Source of the DNA: Coregonus clupeaformis
Taxonomy: Eukaryota; Chordata; Actinopteri; Salmoniformes; Salmonidae
Assembly (NCBI RefSeq): GCF_020615455.1
Contig: NW_025534362.1
Span: forward strand, 124,001 to 188,000
Direction of reading: 5' to 3'
DNA: 64,000 nucleotides
The position numbers were made by a program, and so were the translations under genes. The notes beneath the pieces were generated by a model. The model had not been told where the DNA came from. It searched no databases and worked only from the letters and a program-made list of their open reading frames with translations. Below are positions 33,860 through 45,073 of the stretch, in pieces (position 1 is the first letter of the stretch; every line of letters begins with the position of its first letter).

Positions 33860-34512
33860 CAGTGCATTAGGAAAGTATTCAGACCCCTTGATTTTTTTCC
33901 ACAATTTGTTATGTTACAGCCTTCTTCTGAAATTAATTAAATAAAACAATTCCTCATCCATCTACACACAATACCCCATAATGAAAAAGTGAAAATAAGT
34001 TCTTAGACATTTTTGCAAATGTATTAAAAACTACAAAAATATATTGTTTACATAAGTATTATAATAAACACCCTTTGCAATGAGACTGAGATGAATGAGA
34101 TCAAGGTGATCATGGTTTAGACCAGGGTTCTTCAATTCCGGTCCTGGAGGGTCGAAACACTTCTGTTTTTTATTTCTACTTGGTAGTTAATTGCACTCAC
34201 CTGGTGTCCAAGGTCTGAATTAGCCCCTGATTAGAAGGAGAGGATGAAAAACAGAGGTGTTTCGGCCCTCCAGGACCGGAATTGAAGAGCCCTGGTTTAG
34301 ACACTCGCAGAGTAGAAAGACATTTTGAAATGTGATCGTTCAGATGTTGTTTTTGCAACAATTGAACAAAAACCAGTTTTGGCTTTATCATTATGGGGTA
34401 TTGTGAGTAGATTGATGAGGGAAAAAAACAATTTTATCTATTTTACAATAAGGCTGTAACGTAACAAAATCTCAAAAAAGTCAAGGGGTCTGAATACTTT
34501 CCGAATGCACTG
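33860..34512. mobile_element. Tc1-like MITE (internally deleted)
   Basis: 653 bp with inverted ends CAGTGCATTAGGAAAGTATT / AATACTTTCCGAATGCACTG, flanked by TA (33858-33859 and 34513-34514). No transposase remains. A second, hAT-type MITE sits inside it at 34123-34294. The insertion cuts the L1-like LINE just after its reverse transcriptase start. Confidence 0.9.
34123..34294. mobile_element. hAT-type MITE with perfect 8-bp duplication
   Basis: 172 bp with long inverted ends CAGGGTTCTTCAATTCCGGT / ACCGGAATTGAAGAGCCCTG and the direct 8-bp duplication GTTTAGAC at 34115-34122 and 34295-34302. Eight-base duplications and CAG-type ends mark the hAT superfamily. It has no coding capacity. Confidence 0.93.
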
Positions 34513-34580
34513 TATATAGACAGGTGTGTGCCTTTCCAAATCATGTCCAACAAACTTAATTGGATAGAATCTGCTCTTAC

Positions 34581-34793
34581 CCTGAGAAACAGATTTCCCA
34601 ATCTTCTCCTCCTCTTCTTCATCTTTAATGTTGACATTAAGCTCCAGTGTTTGACTGCAATCTTCCAGCTTCACTGATGCCATCTCTGGATATTGCGATG
34701 CAAACTGGGCTCCACTGTCACAATCAGGACCCAGTGACTGTAGGTTTGGACTCAGTGTGGAAGGAGAGAGGCAGGCTGGGTTTGTCCTCACAG
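34581..34793 (-). CDS. C2H2 zinc-finger protein, N-terminal exon (exon 1)
   Basis: Minus-strand frame containing MASVKLEDCSQTLELNVNIK, then an acidic DEEEEEKIGKSVSQ, ending at the donor CAGG|GTAAGAG (34581/34580) in phase 1. The likely start is the ATG at 34683; the frame is open upstream to about 34793 with PSTLSPNLQSLGPDCDSGAQ, so a longer N-terminus or an earlier exon is possible. This acidic leader is the usual exon upstream of the DHVETFSTS linker and finger array in salmonid zinc-finger genes. The nearest such exon on this strand is 24146-25470, and the phases match. The intron of about 9.1 kb contains at least eight TE pieces. Confidence 0.75.
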
Positions 34794-34802
34794 TTGATGT
34801 TA

Positions 34803-35048
34803 CCGGCCTCAGACTTATCTGAATCTGCTAGTAGTAATATAGAGCACAGACACAAAAGTTAGTGTTGACAGTTCTGGCAATATCTTTATTCTCTAAAAAT
34901 ATACTTTTTTCTTGTTCAATTATCTAATTCAGTGCTTTACTTGGACTGAAATAGGTGCCAATACTCATTTTGGGTGCCGGTACTGTTTATATTAAGGAGC
35001 AGGAGCTCCACAATACTTTTGAGCTAATACCTAACCTATAGTAGATAA
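34803..35048. other. Sequence upstream of zinc-finger exon 1
   Basis: No TE end or frame recognised. It may include the promoter or an upstream exon of the minus-strand zinc-finger gene; I see no clear TATA box or start element. Confidence 0.3.
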
Positions 35049-35840
35049 ATGCATAAATGACTCAAAATCCATTTAGTACAAGGTTACAGTTTGTTTTAGA
35101 CAGCACTGTGTGCTAATTTCCTTAAACCTTGTCTTCACTGTATTACTTCAATCAAAAACCAATTGTATTTCCTGTTCACACCATAGCAACATTTATTGAT
35201 AAAGACTGAAACTAGTGAATGTGTCTGAATATTAGTACACATGTAGAAAACTGATAATCATTACATTCAGCTTCAAAACAGTAGTGCGACCATGAAATTG
35301 TTTCTATCTGATGCACCCGCACTGTCCTCACTGAAGTCTGTTGACGCTGACCGAGAGTAGCCGCCATTTTACCAGCATGGGAATTTTACACAAAAGCAAT
35401 AATATGCTAAACGAACTCAGAAATATCAAATAAACTGATTATTTATTAAACTAAAATGAGAAAATTATGTACATTCACTCAGACAAACCCAAAATCTCTA
35501 GCTATGTGACTTGTAAAATAGTTTTTATCACGTTCTTTCACTTACTCGGTTTGACACAAAAATAACACATCAAACCTTTACCAAACGTGATAATACCTTA
35601 ACGGATGTGTTAACTAGCATGGTATGACATGTTCTTTCGACATTAGAAAGTTTAATCGTGCTATTACATACCTGTAGTAATAAATAGAAACGGACACAAA
35701 GGTTACCTTCTTGACTGCACAGTTCTGGCGCTTTCTTTATTGTGAAGAACATTGGATGGGCGCGCCTGCCGGAACTTCCTGTTCCCCCACTACTACTGTG
35801 CAACGGTCCGTGCATTTCGGGATCCTTGGGACGGCCCTAC
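35049..35840 (-). repeat. Repeat R1, copy 3 (inverted)
   Basis: Inverted match to 4380-5690 without the SINE, the solo LTR or the Tc1 end, so it is the cleanest R1 copy in the window. It continues beyond the hAT-N1 insertion at 35841-36685 into GGCCCTACCCCATTA, matching 3811-3840 inverted. Confidence 0.8.
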
Positions 35841-36685
35841 CAGTGTTGCCAACTCATTTTCAGGAGAAGTTGCTAGAGGCAGGTCGATTTATTGCTAAAA
35901 GATGCTCAATAACGTTGTGATGTCTTTGCGTGATGAAGTCATTACGTAATAACGTAAAACTGCATCATTGCATAGAATACACAATAACGTTAATCAAATT
36001 GACTGGCCATCTCCGCTACAAATTTAATTTGACATTTGTTAGTTTAGATTTGTTTGTTTATTATCACATATTTGTATTTGTGAAAGTAATATAAACACAT
36101 AACATTTATATGATCAGATATTTTTATTTATAAACACAACACATTGAATTATTGAACAATTACACATTACACATTATTGAACAATTACATTTGATTTATA
36201 TTCTTATTAACTAGTAGTGTATTGGTAGTTAGTAAACATGCTACCTAACTGATCAACAATTATAGGTACAAGCTAATAACAAGGTATATATGCTATCTTA
36301 TTGAACAAGCAACTTAACTCAAATAATGATGTGTGCGCTAGGCATCTCTCTCCAGCTCTCTCCAGGTTGTTGTGCTGCTTGGCTGGCCTGCTGCTGCCTG
36401 TGCACGAGCTGAGCGCCTGCTGCTGACGTCACTCACAATGCACTTTTGCAGCCAGCCATGTGTGTTGTGACTGAGTGTGTGACAGATAAAATCGTTTTAG
36501 TGTCATTTAGAGGTAAAATGTGTGCATTTTAGTGTTTGAGTCACTTTTCAAAAGTTGCTAAAAGTTCCAAATAAGTTTTTAAAAGTAGCTAAATTTGTTG
36601 CTAGGTGCTGTTTGAAAAAAAAGTTGCCAGGGTAGTCTGAAAAGTTGCTAAATCTAGCAACAAAATAGCTAAGTTGGCATCACTG
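35841..36685 (-). mobile_element. hAT-N1, non-autonomous hAT element, complete
   Basis: 845 bp beginning CAGTGTTGCCAAC and ending GTTGGCATCACTG (inverted ends), flanked by the perfect 8-bp duplication GGCCCTAC at 35833-35840 and 36686-36693. The unfilled site with a single copy is at 3830-3837. No transposase is encoded. Subterminal TAGCAACTTTT motifs recur several times, as expected for hAT transposase binding, though that is inference. Confidence 0.93.
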
Positions 36686-36693
36686 GGCCCTAC

Positions 36694-37147
36694 CCCATTA
36701 CATGAGAATGGGGTATCTGCCGCTGCCTCCTCCTCCTCTGTGACACTTCTACTTTGGATAGAGTTGATCAATCTGTTGATTGTGGCCTGTGGAATGTTGT
36801 CCCATTCCTCTTCAGTGGCTGTGCGAAGTTGCTGTATATTGGTGGGAACTGGAACAAGCTGTGGTACACGTATGCCTGCCCATACCATAACCCTGACATG
36901 AACACAGGGTACTCTGTTCATGACATTGACATCAGCAAACCGCTCGCCGACACACCACCATACACTTGGTCTGCAGTTGTGAGGGTGGTTGGGCATACTG
37001 CCAAATTCTCTAAAACAAAGTTGGAGGTGGCTTATGGTAGAGAAATTACCATTAAATTATCTGGCAACAGCTCTGGTGGACATTCCTGCAGTCATCATGC
37101 CAGTTGCATGCACCCTCAAAACTTGAGACATCTGTGGCATTGTCAGT
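36694..37147 (-). pseudogene. Tc1-like T2 transposase fragment
   Basis: Minus-strand frame with RVPQLVPVPTNIQQL and TEEEWDNIPQATINRLINSI, the C-terminal end of a Tc1 transposase, plus FADVNVMNRVPCVH. The middle, including the catalytic HDN segment, is missing. It is an inverted paralogue of 51717-52392. Confidence 0.8.
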
Positions 37148-37431
37148 GGTAGAAAAAGCACCCAATTGTCATACTTGAGTAAAAGTAAAGATACCTTAAT
37201 TGAAAATGACTCAAGTGAAAGTGAAAGTCACCCAGTAAAATACTACTTGAGTAAAAGTCTAAAAGTATTTGGTTTTAAATATACTTAAGTATCAAAAGTA
37301 AAAGTAAATGCAGAAATCGTTTCAAATTTCTTATATTATGTAAACCAGACGACACCATTTTTTTTTTTTTATTGTATTTATGGACAGCCAGGGGCACACT
37401 CTAACACTCAGACATCATTTACAAACTAAAT
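37148..37431 (-). mobile_element. hAT-N2 partial copy
   Basis: Inverted match to the right and central parts of the element at 50802-51708, starting at the same target (GGCATTGT next to CAGTGGTAG). The other end is lost where the 41-bp minisatellite begins. Confidence 0.8.
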
Positions 37432-38100
37432 GTGTGTGTCTAAAGGAAAGTAGTGGGCGTGTGGAAAGGAGTGGGTGTGTCTAAAGGAAAGTAGTGGGCG
37501 TGTGGAAAGGAGTGGGTGTGTCTAAAGGAAAGTAGTGGGTGTGTGGAAAGGAGTGGGTGTGTCTAAAGGAAAGTAGTGGGCGTGTGGAAAGGAGTGGGTG
37601 TGTCTAAAGGAAAGTAGTGGGCGTGTGGAAAGGAGTGGGTGTGTCTAAAGGAAAGTAGTGGGCGTGTGGAAAGGAGTGGGTGTGTCTAAAGGAAAGTAGT
37701 GGGCGTGTGGAAAGGAGTGGGTGTGTCTAAAGGAAAGTAGTGGGCGTGTGGAAAGGAGTGGGTGTGTCTAAAGGAAAGTAGTGGGCGTCTGGAAAGGAGT
37801 GGGTGTGTCTAAAGGAAAGTAGTGGGCGTGTGGAAAGGAGTGGGTGTGTCTAAAGGAAAGTAGTAGGTGTCTGGAAAGGAGTGGGTGTGTCTAAAGGAAA
37901 GTAGTGGGCGTGTGGAAAGGAGTGGGTTTGTCTAAAGGAAAGTAGTGGGCGTCTGGAAAGGAGTGGGTGTGTCTAAAGGAAAGTAGTGGGCGTGTGGAAA
38001 GGAGTGGGTGTGTCTAAAGGAAAGTAGTGGGCGTGTGGAAAGGAGTGGGTGTGTCTAAAGGAAAGTAGTGGGCGTGTGGAAAGGAGTGGGTGTGTCTAAA
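37432..38100. repeat. 41-bp minisatellite, about 16 units
   Basis: Tandem units of 41 bp containing TCTAAAGGAAAGTAGTGGGC and GTGTGGAAAGGAGTGGGTGT. Units differ by rare substitutions (GTGTGG/GTCTGG, GGGCG/AGGTG). Strand composition is strongly purine-rich. Confidence 0.97.
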
Positions 38101-38875
38101 GCGCTATAGGTTAGATGGTTTTGATTGAGCTGTGTTTTTTCTCGTCCATTTCTTACCATGCAACTACTGTATTTTTTCTTATAATGTCATTGATTGGCTA
38201 AATAGAAGGCAGTACCCATACAACATGATGATTACATCACCAGTTAGGTACCTAGCCAGTAGCCACATTGCAACATGGTAGACTCCCAGCAAGGGACTAG
38301 CTAGCTAGCTAATTCAGCATGTTTTTGATGACATCATTTATGTAAAGATTTGCCAGTGGATATATGTATTGGTAGACTCTTTAATTCCTGTTTAGCTATA
38401 AACCTTTTTCTGATGTGATGTCATTCTTCGGATTTCATCACTCAATTATCTAAGGTTAGCTAATGTCACCCATATAGCTACTAATGTCAGACATTGCATT
38501 CATCCTAGCTACTGTACTATCAACTGGCTTGGTATATTAGGTAGCTCTAGATGCGAGGGGAAACTTCATATATTTGTATTATCTATAAAGATTATAAAAA
38601 GGCCATTAGGTAGCTAGCTAGGTTGAAACTGCTGGGGAATAGCTATCTAGATAGCTAACTCCCACTATCAACTGAGTTCATCAATGTATCTAGGGATATA
38701 TTTCTAGAAATAAACAATATATGTTCTAGTCATATTTTAAAGACGTAAGCACATAACACCCAGACAGATGTAGAACTTCAGTGACCCGAGCATCAGGAAA
38801 ATCTCCCTGTTCATCAGGTTTATTCTGGAGTTTATTCAGGAAGGCACACATGTTAGATAAAAATACAGGTAACTA
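38101..38875. other. Spacer, no gene seen
   Basis: AT-rich with many CTAGCTAGCTA-type words. No recognisable TE, RNA gene or coding region. Confidence 0.4.
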
Positions 38876-39330
38876 GGGTCTCCTGAGTGGCGCAGCGGTC
38901 TAAGGCACTGCATCGCAGTGCTTGAGGCGTAACTTCAGATGCGGGTTCGATCCCAGGCTGTGTCACAACCAGCCGTGACCAGGAGTCCCATAGGGCGGCA
39001 CACAATTGGCCCAGCGACATCCGGGTTAGGGTAGGGTTTGTCCCAGGGGAGCTTTACTTGGCTCATCACACTCTTGCAACTCCTTGTGGCGGGCTGGGCG
39101 CCTGCAGGCTGACTTCAGTCGTCAGTTGAACAGTGTTTCCTCCGACACATTGGTATGGCTGGCTTCCGGGTTATGGGCATTATGAAGCGCTGTTTGGCAG
39201 GTCATGTTTCGGAGGACGAATGACTCGACCTTCGCCTGTCCCGAGCCCATTGGGGAGGTGCAGCGATGAGAAAAGATCGTAATTGGATCGCAATTGGACA
39301 TCAAGAAATTGGGGAGAAAAAGGGGCAAAA
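38876..39330 (+). mobile_element. Long tRNA-derived SINE (about 450 bp)
   Basis: Head GAGTGGCGCAGCGGTCTAAG (A box) and GCGGGTTCGATCCCAGGC (B box) are tRNA-like. A long body follows, then a GGGGAGAAAAAGGGGCAAAA tail. This is a well-known salmonid SINE layout; I am not certain of the family name (SlmI or AvaIII type). Fragments are also at 60555-60605 and, inverted, 61012-61185. Confidence 0.85.
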
Positions 39331-39479
39331 CTATTTAAACACTTGAGTAAATGAGGGATACGAAGTATATTGAAAGCAGGTGCTTCTACACAGGTGTGGT
39401 TCCTGAGTTAATTAAGCAATTAACATCGTATCATGCTTAGGGTCATGCATACAAAATGCTGGGCAGGCCATTTTTTTGG

Positions 39480-39895
39480 CCCCCATATGATGACAATGCC
39501 CCCATCCACAGGGCATGAGTGCCTGAATCGTTTGATGAAAACTATACAAACCATATGCCATGGCCGTCACAGTCACCATATCGCAACCAAATTGAACACT
39601 TATGGGAGATTCTGGAGCGGCTCCTGACACAGCATTTAACACTACCATCAACAAAACACCAAAGGATGGAATTTCTTGAGGAAGAGTGGTGTCGCTTCCC
39701 TCCAATAGAGTTCAGACACTTGTATAATCTATGCCAAGGTGCATTGAAACTATTCTGCCTCATGGTGGCTCAACGCCCTATTAAAGACACTATGTTGGTG
39801 TTTACTTTATTTTGGCAATTACATGTAGATCCACACATGTTATTGTCTATATCATGCAGAATTGTCATCTCATTTTTCCTTAGGGAGCTCGTTCT
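39480..39895 (+). pseudogene. Tc1-like transposase C-terminal fragment
   Basis: Plus-strand frame PWPSQSPYRNQIEHLWEILE then EFLEEEWCRFPPIEFRHLYN is the third-catalytic-residue region (IEHLWE) and tail of a Tc1 transposase. The N-terminal half and both terminal repeats are missing. It belongs to a family different from T2 and T3. Confidence 0.85.
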
Positions 39896-39929
39896 ATAAT
39901 ACAGACGTTGGTGATTTCTGTCCCAGGTA

Positions 39930-40093
39930 GTTGCAAAAATCTGGTAACTTTCCCCAAATTCCCTTGTTTTCCAGAAAACCCGGTTGGAAGGTTTCCTGAA
40001 TCAGGAGGGAATAAACAGTAAATCTGGAATCTTCAAACAGGATTTCTGGAAAACCTGGGGATTATGGGAAAGTTGGTGGATTTTTGCAACCCT
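39930..40093. mobile_element. Short MITE with imperfect inverted ends
   Basis: GTTGCAAAAATCTGGTAACT at the left pairs imperfectly with AGTTGGTGGATTTTTGCAAC at the right; between them is a second complementary pair (TTTTCCAGAAAACCC / GGATTTCTGGAAAACC). No clear target duplication seen. Confidence 0.6.
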
Positions 40094-40752
40094 AGTCCCA
40101 GGAGACTGAACTGTGGGCACGTTTTTATTCCTGCCTAGCACAAACATCTCATTCAACTAATCATGGTCTTCCATTTAGACCACAATTAGTTGAGTGAAGT
40201 GTTAGTAGAGTGCTGGAACCTGGACACTCCTGTGTAAACTGTGGCTGTCTTGACTACAATTGTCTAAATACAGGTGCCATGTTTTCTTTTGCTAATCCAT
40301 GCAGGTTTGTCATCTCATAAGGAGTGGAGAAGCCCTATGCACCATAAACCTTAATACTGGAGTAACTTCCTGTCAGAGAAACTGTGATTAGAGGGTTAGA
40401 CAGGAGGCCCTGGGCCAATGGGAGGTCACGGGTGAGGGCTTGGGGGTCAGAGAGAGTGGGCTAGTATGTTAGACCATTCCATTGGTCCTTATGTGAAATC
40501 TCCACCAATCTGCGGCACCGAGCCATGCAAAATGAACTGACCCAGTAAGAGGGGACATTACAGACATGAAGATAGAACTCCCCCAACACTCCTCACATTG
40601 AGTTGCTGCGTCTGATTTAAAGGCCCCCTTATAGTCCTCAATAATCAACAATGTAATACTTATTACAGGTTAACTCTCTTGCTTTCTTTCAAGCACACTC
40701 AGTACTTCTATCCATCCCTCTCCAGGTGCTAGAGACAGAACATTCCAAGGAC
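40094..40752. other. Spacer before the hAT element
   Basis: No gene or TE end recognised. Confidence 0.4.
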
Positions 40753-41263
40753 CTCCAGAGCAGTGGTGTAGTGGTCCCTGGAGAAGTGGGTATACTCTCA
40801 GTATTCACCTTTTTTTTTTTTAAGTAGTCCAGAAAAAAGCCCTGTTTTAGAAACAGTGACATGTAAGACTATGATTTAGTTTACCCAAAAATATGTAATT
40901 TCTACTTGCACACTATTATAAAATGATCATGACTTGATTAGGAGCAGTTTGTAGTTACTACTGGTCACAAGAGCAGCCTGGATGAATGTAAAATGTATTT
41001 ATCATGAGGCAAACAGGAAATGGTGTTTCGATTATTTTTGCACATTTATTTAAATAAAATACTTCAAATCTGAAGGTGACAATGCATCCTTGTTCATATT
41101 GCTATATGCTTTGTTTTGAACATGTTCATTTACCGGTAAATCATTCAACAAAATATGTTACAACAATATTTAGTTAACAATTAACAAAAATATATGCATT
41201 AACAACACATCAACAGTGATATACTCTCTCAACCCAGCACTGGGTTTCTGACCTTTGCTCATA

Positions 41264-43227
41264 CTACAGTATATTCCAGACAAATTTGCTTTCTGCAGGA
41301 GCTTTCACACTGCACTGTCTAGAACGCACCGAAGAGGCAGCACGATGGCTCTTCAACCAGGTCCTTGTATATTTTCTAGGATCAAACTTGGAAGTTGGTG
41401 GGCCGTTGATATTAATCATCATCAAGTTTGATATGTTTGAGATCAGAAGGACAGCCCTCTTGTCTGAGCTTATATTGTTCATAAGGCTAAAATTCCTCTC
41501 ACACTCTGCTGTACCGACAGGGAATGTTTTCATACAGTTCATAAGTGGTTTTAGGTCCTTGGGCTCACTACTGGGCTCTTCCAGTAGGTCCCGCATCCCA
41601 TTCAGTGCTTGGTCTGTGCACAAGTTAAATCGCTTGCACAGTCGCTTAACTTGTTCTTCACCATGGCGGATGCTGGGCTTTGATGGCCACTTACTCTGAT
41701 CAAGGATGCTGAGGTCCATGATGGTCTCATCTTCAAAAGACAAGCGTTTCTCCAGATTGTTCACAAGGCTTTGTAAGAACTGGCCTGGATTGATAGACTT
41801 CAGCTTTGCATTTGTTTTCAGGGCTATAGACCGATACTCCCCAGTCTGTTTTGCTTCTAAAGCCTCACTATATTTCTCACCTGGACTCTCTTTGAATGAC
41901 TGGATCACTCTGATTGAGCGTTTCAGCAGATGCTCTGCTCTGAGGAGCGTTATAGAACGAGACTGAAGCTCCTGTGACAGGAGACTTAGTTCATGGAGAG
42001 TGTCGTACATGAGGCCAAGGTCACAAATGAATTCTGGACTTTGAACACGGTCTAACAAACCTCTGTACATCTGCCTCTCTTTGGTGGACCTCATCTCATC
42101 ACTGCAAGCATTTTTAAAGTGCTGCACAAGAGCTCCCAGGGATGTCCAAACAGCACGAACAGTCCGAAAGCTACTGGCCACCCAGCGTACATCCAAGATT
42201 CTGCCAATGCGAAGAAGTTGTGAGCCTACTTCAGCTGCTGCATTAACAAGTTCACGTTCATTTTTGTTTGACACACTATACAGAGAGTATAGCTTCTGGA
42301 TAAAAGTTTTAAAGTGATTGACAGAGTTTACCTCATCAACTGCATCTGACACAGCAAGTTCAAGTCTATGGTTCATGCAGTGCCATACAAAAAGCTTTGG
42401 GAATCTCAAAGTCAGTCTGGTTGCTACTCCTGACTTCTTTCCTAGCATGACACTGGCTCCATCAGATACAAATGTTACCCAGTTTTCATGAAGCCACTCT
42501 TCTGTAAAGCCAGCATTAGTTAAACAGGTGAGTAACGCCTGTAATATGCCATCTGCTCTCTGATTTTCCAGTTCAACAAGTTCCAGGAATATGAACTCAG
42601 GGCTTTCTTCTTGAATTGATGCTTTAATAGAAACTGTCATGACAGCTTTGTGACTTAAAGAAGATGCCTCGTCAATTAGGACAGCTAACTTACTGGATGA
42701 TGCTATAATGCTACTGATGATTTTGCTCTGCATCTCACTAGCAACATGTTGTATTATTTGTGTTGCACTGTAACGTGAATGAAGTATTGAGCCCATTTTT
42801 ACACCATTCAGTTCCTGCAGCTCAATGAGGCTCTCATGGTCAGAAAAGGGTCGGTTCTTTTTGGCCAGATGGTAGGCTGTTCGAAACACAGCTTCAGTTT
42901 CCTTCATGTAGGACTCAGTCATAGTCTCCACTGCATTCTCAATGGCAGCTTCTTTCTGTTGCTCTGCCACCTTCACAGCCTGAGTGTGGGCCTTGGACAA
43001 CGCATGTTTCCTCACCTTATTTCTCAAGATTGACAAACTTGTTGTTCTACTTCCCTGGCCAGACACTTGAATTTCAAAGTTCATCCATTCTCTTGAGAGC
43101 GATACACCTTGTCCTTGCTCCTTGTCGATCCCAATGGAGTTCACACTGCTACAGACCAGACATCCTGCGAAGCATAAACAAACAATGTAACTACTCCTGT
43201 ATCCACAGCTGTACGTGTGCATGGTCC

Positions 43228-43267
<40 letters not shown>

Positions 43268-43477
43268 GTTATCTGTGCCCACTGTTTCAGAAGTTACCCA
43301 AACTAGCAATCTACCTAAACTTACCCAATTTTTTGTTTTTGGATCCCAACCAGGGGTTCTTGGATTTGAAGTCTTCTGTTTGTTTAGCACTCCACAGGTC
43401 TGGCCAGTCATTATTGATGTCTACAGACAACAACAAAACTAATTATGCATCTCCCTGTCTCTCTCTCTCTCACACAC

Positions 43478-43511
<34 letters not shown>

Positions 43512-44044
43512 CTGTGATCACAATAGTCATCAGCAAGACATGGGTCCCCCTCTTTACATTAACAATCTGCATAACCAAGTGGAAATATTTTCAGCAAGTG
43601 AAGCTGAAGCATACAGGAGATTAGTGAGTGAAATACTTGGGAGAGTTTATTTAACAAAAAAACAACAAATTTAACACAAAATGTTATATAACAGTAGCAT
43701 TGTAAAAAACAAACATGGATACAGACAAAATAAATAGAAGGGCAATAAAATAAATAACATCACACAGAAATTCAAAATGAGGCTTAATCTGTCAAAATCA
43801 CCTTTTGTTACAGTGTGAGGCTTCACTTTTCAATAAACTGGAGATGCAATTTACTGCCTGTGTGTTCTGACCTGGTGGTGGTAGACTGGATCCTTCTCTA
43901 TGCTCACACTGACTTGCCTGGCTAGCTCCCGGTTGAGAGCTGCCAGGGCTGCTGGTTTTAGGGGTGGGGTCTGCCTGGGCCTGATCTGGGCCTGATTTGT
44001 GCCTCTTTACAAAAAAAGTCTGCAATATCTCCCTTCCTTTTCAT
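41264..44044 (-). CDS. hAT transposase, two exons, one-base frame error
   Basis: Exon 1 is 44044-43872 (ATG at 44044, MKRKGDIADFF; donor CCAG|GTCAGAA), exon 2 is 43164-41264 (acceptor TTCGCAG). Both junction sides are phase 1. Exon 2 is fully open (633 codons). In exon 1 a run of seven T (coding strand; plus-strand A run 44011-44017) is one base too long: with six T the frame continues VKRHKSGPDQAQADP into exon 2, for 690 residues. Visible parts: N-terminal C-x2-C (CLVC) with KHALSKAH as a TTF/BED-like zinc finger, Asp in LAVLIDEAS, FVSDGASVMLGKKSGVATRL, HCMNHRLELA, DVRWVASSF, and the hAT C-terminal dimerisation segment ECERNFSLMNNISSDKR. It resembles KIAA1586-like hAT proteins. It may be dead, slippage-expressed, or a sequencing artefact at the homopolymer. 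Confidence 0.87.
43231..43264. repeat. (AC)n microsatellite in hAT intron
   Basis: About 16 consecutive AC units. Confidence 0.97.
43472..43509. repeat. (AC)n microsatellite in hAT intron
   Basis: About 18 AC units with one interruption (CTTACAC). Confidence 0.97.
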
Positions 44045-45073
44045 GGTTACCTGTCCCTATACAAAATAAGACAGCCTGATTAGACCTCAATATTGTTTTA
44101 GGCTGAATCTTAAACTATTTGTCCCCATTCTTGTGTTTTAACTTACTTAAAAATCAACTACCAGCTTAGCTACTATGCAATTAAACTAGATCATATAGGT
44201 TAGTTAGGGCTAAGTAACTTGGCTAATGTTATAATTTAGGGCTTAGTAACTTGGCTAACGTTATAATTTAGACCTTTACAATAATAAACAAGCTTCATAA
44301 ACATTGAGATAATCAGTTTCATCAGTCTGGTATGAAATTCTTATGAACTGGGTTGATTAAACACTTACTGAAAACCAACAATGCCCCGGTTTCCCCACAT
44401 TATCCCAATCTACGTAGCTAGCTTCATAACGTTAGCCGACTCGCACTAACTATTGGCGGCAACATCTCTTCTCCTCTAAATGTGCAGTCACTGGCAATTT
44501 GCCAGTAGTTTAAAATAATGATTCATTTGGAAACCACCTTAAAATTTACCTCAGAATGATGTCTTCCATCAACTGGGGTGGCACACCGCCGCTTGTGTCC
44601 TTTCTTCATCCGTTGTTTGGTCTGCTGCCGTTATCGTAGTCAAGTGGCACCGGCACCTGAGTTTTTTTTTTTTTTTTCACTGGCACCTGAGGTATTAGCG
44701 ATATTTTCCTCGGCATGACCCGCCCTACTCTGCCTCTGATTGGCTCATCAGTCCTCATGCCTAAAGTTAACCAATCTAATCAGTGAAAGCAGCGAGTACC
44801 AGCCAATTAGAGGCAGAGGAGGGTGGGTCATGGCTTCACTATCCCCGAGGAAGAAAATAGGCAATCTGACTCACAGATATTACTGAATGATGCGCATCAG
44901 GGGGGATTTAGAAGTGGGTATACGCAATGCTGACTGAAAAATAAGTAGGTATACGCCGTATACCAGCGTATACCCTGGACTACACCTCTGCTCCAGAGCC
45001 TTCTGACCAATTACCTGCCATCTCTCCAGAGCACAGAGAAGTAGGCTCCATTTGTAATAGTATACTGATGCAA

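Larger units (their letters stand above)
40761..44990 (-). mobile_element. Complete hAT transposon with 8-bp duplication
   Basis: 4230 bp. Ends CAGTGGTGTAG (left) and CTACACCTCTG (right) form an 11-bp inverted repeat with one mismatch. The perfect 8-bp duplication CTCCAGAG lies at 40753-40760 and 44991-44998. The unit holds a two-exon transposase on the minus strand and two (AC)n arrays in its intron. Preserved ends and duplication indicate a relatively young insertion. Confidence 0.96.

Noticed and set aside
32923..34321. Shared word ACTCGCAGAGTAGAAAGA at 32,924 and 34,304
   Set aside because: An 18-base match between the L1-like LINE and the Tc1 MITE is curious, but too short and without context to support a transfer event.
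37432..38100. CRISPR-like or regulatory array
   Set aside because: Simple 41-bp minisatellite without spacers.
43030..43674. 214-codon plus-strand frame with HTHTHT runs
   Set aside because: Runs through the (AC)n microsatellites in the hAT intron; no domain.
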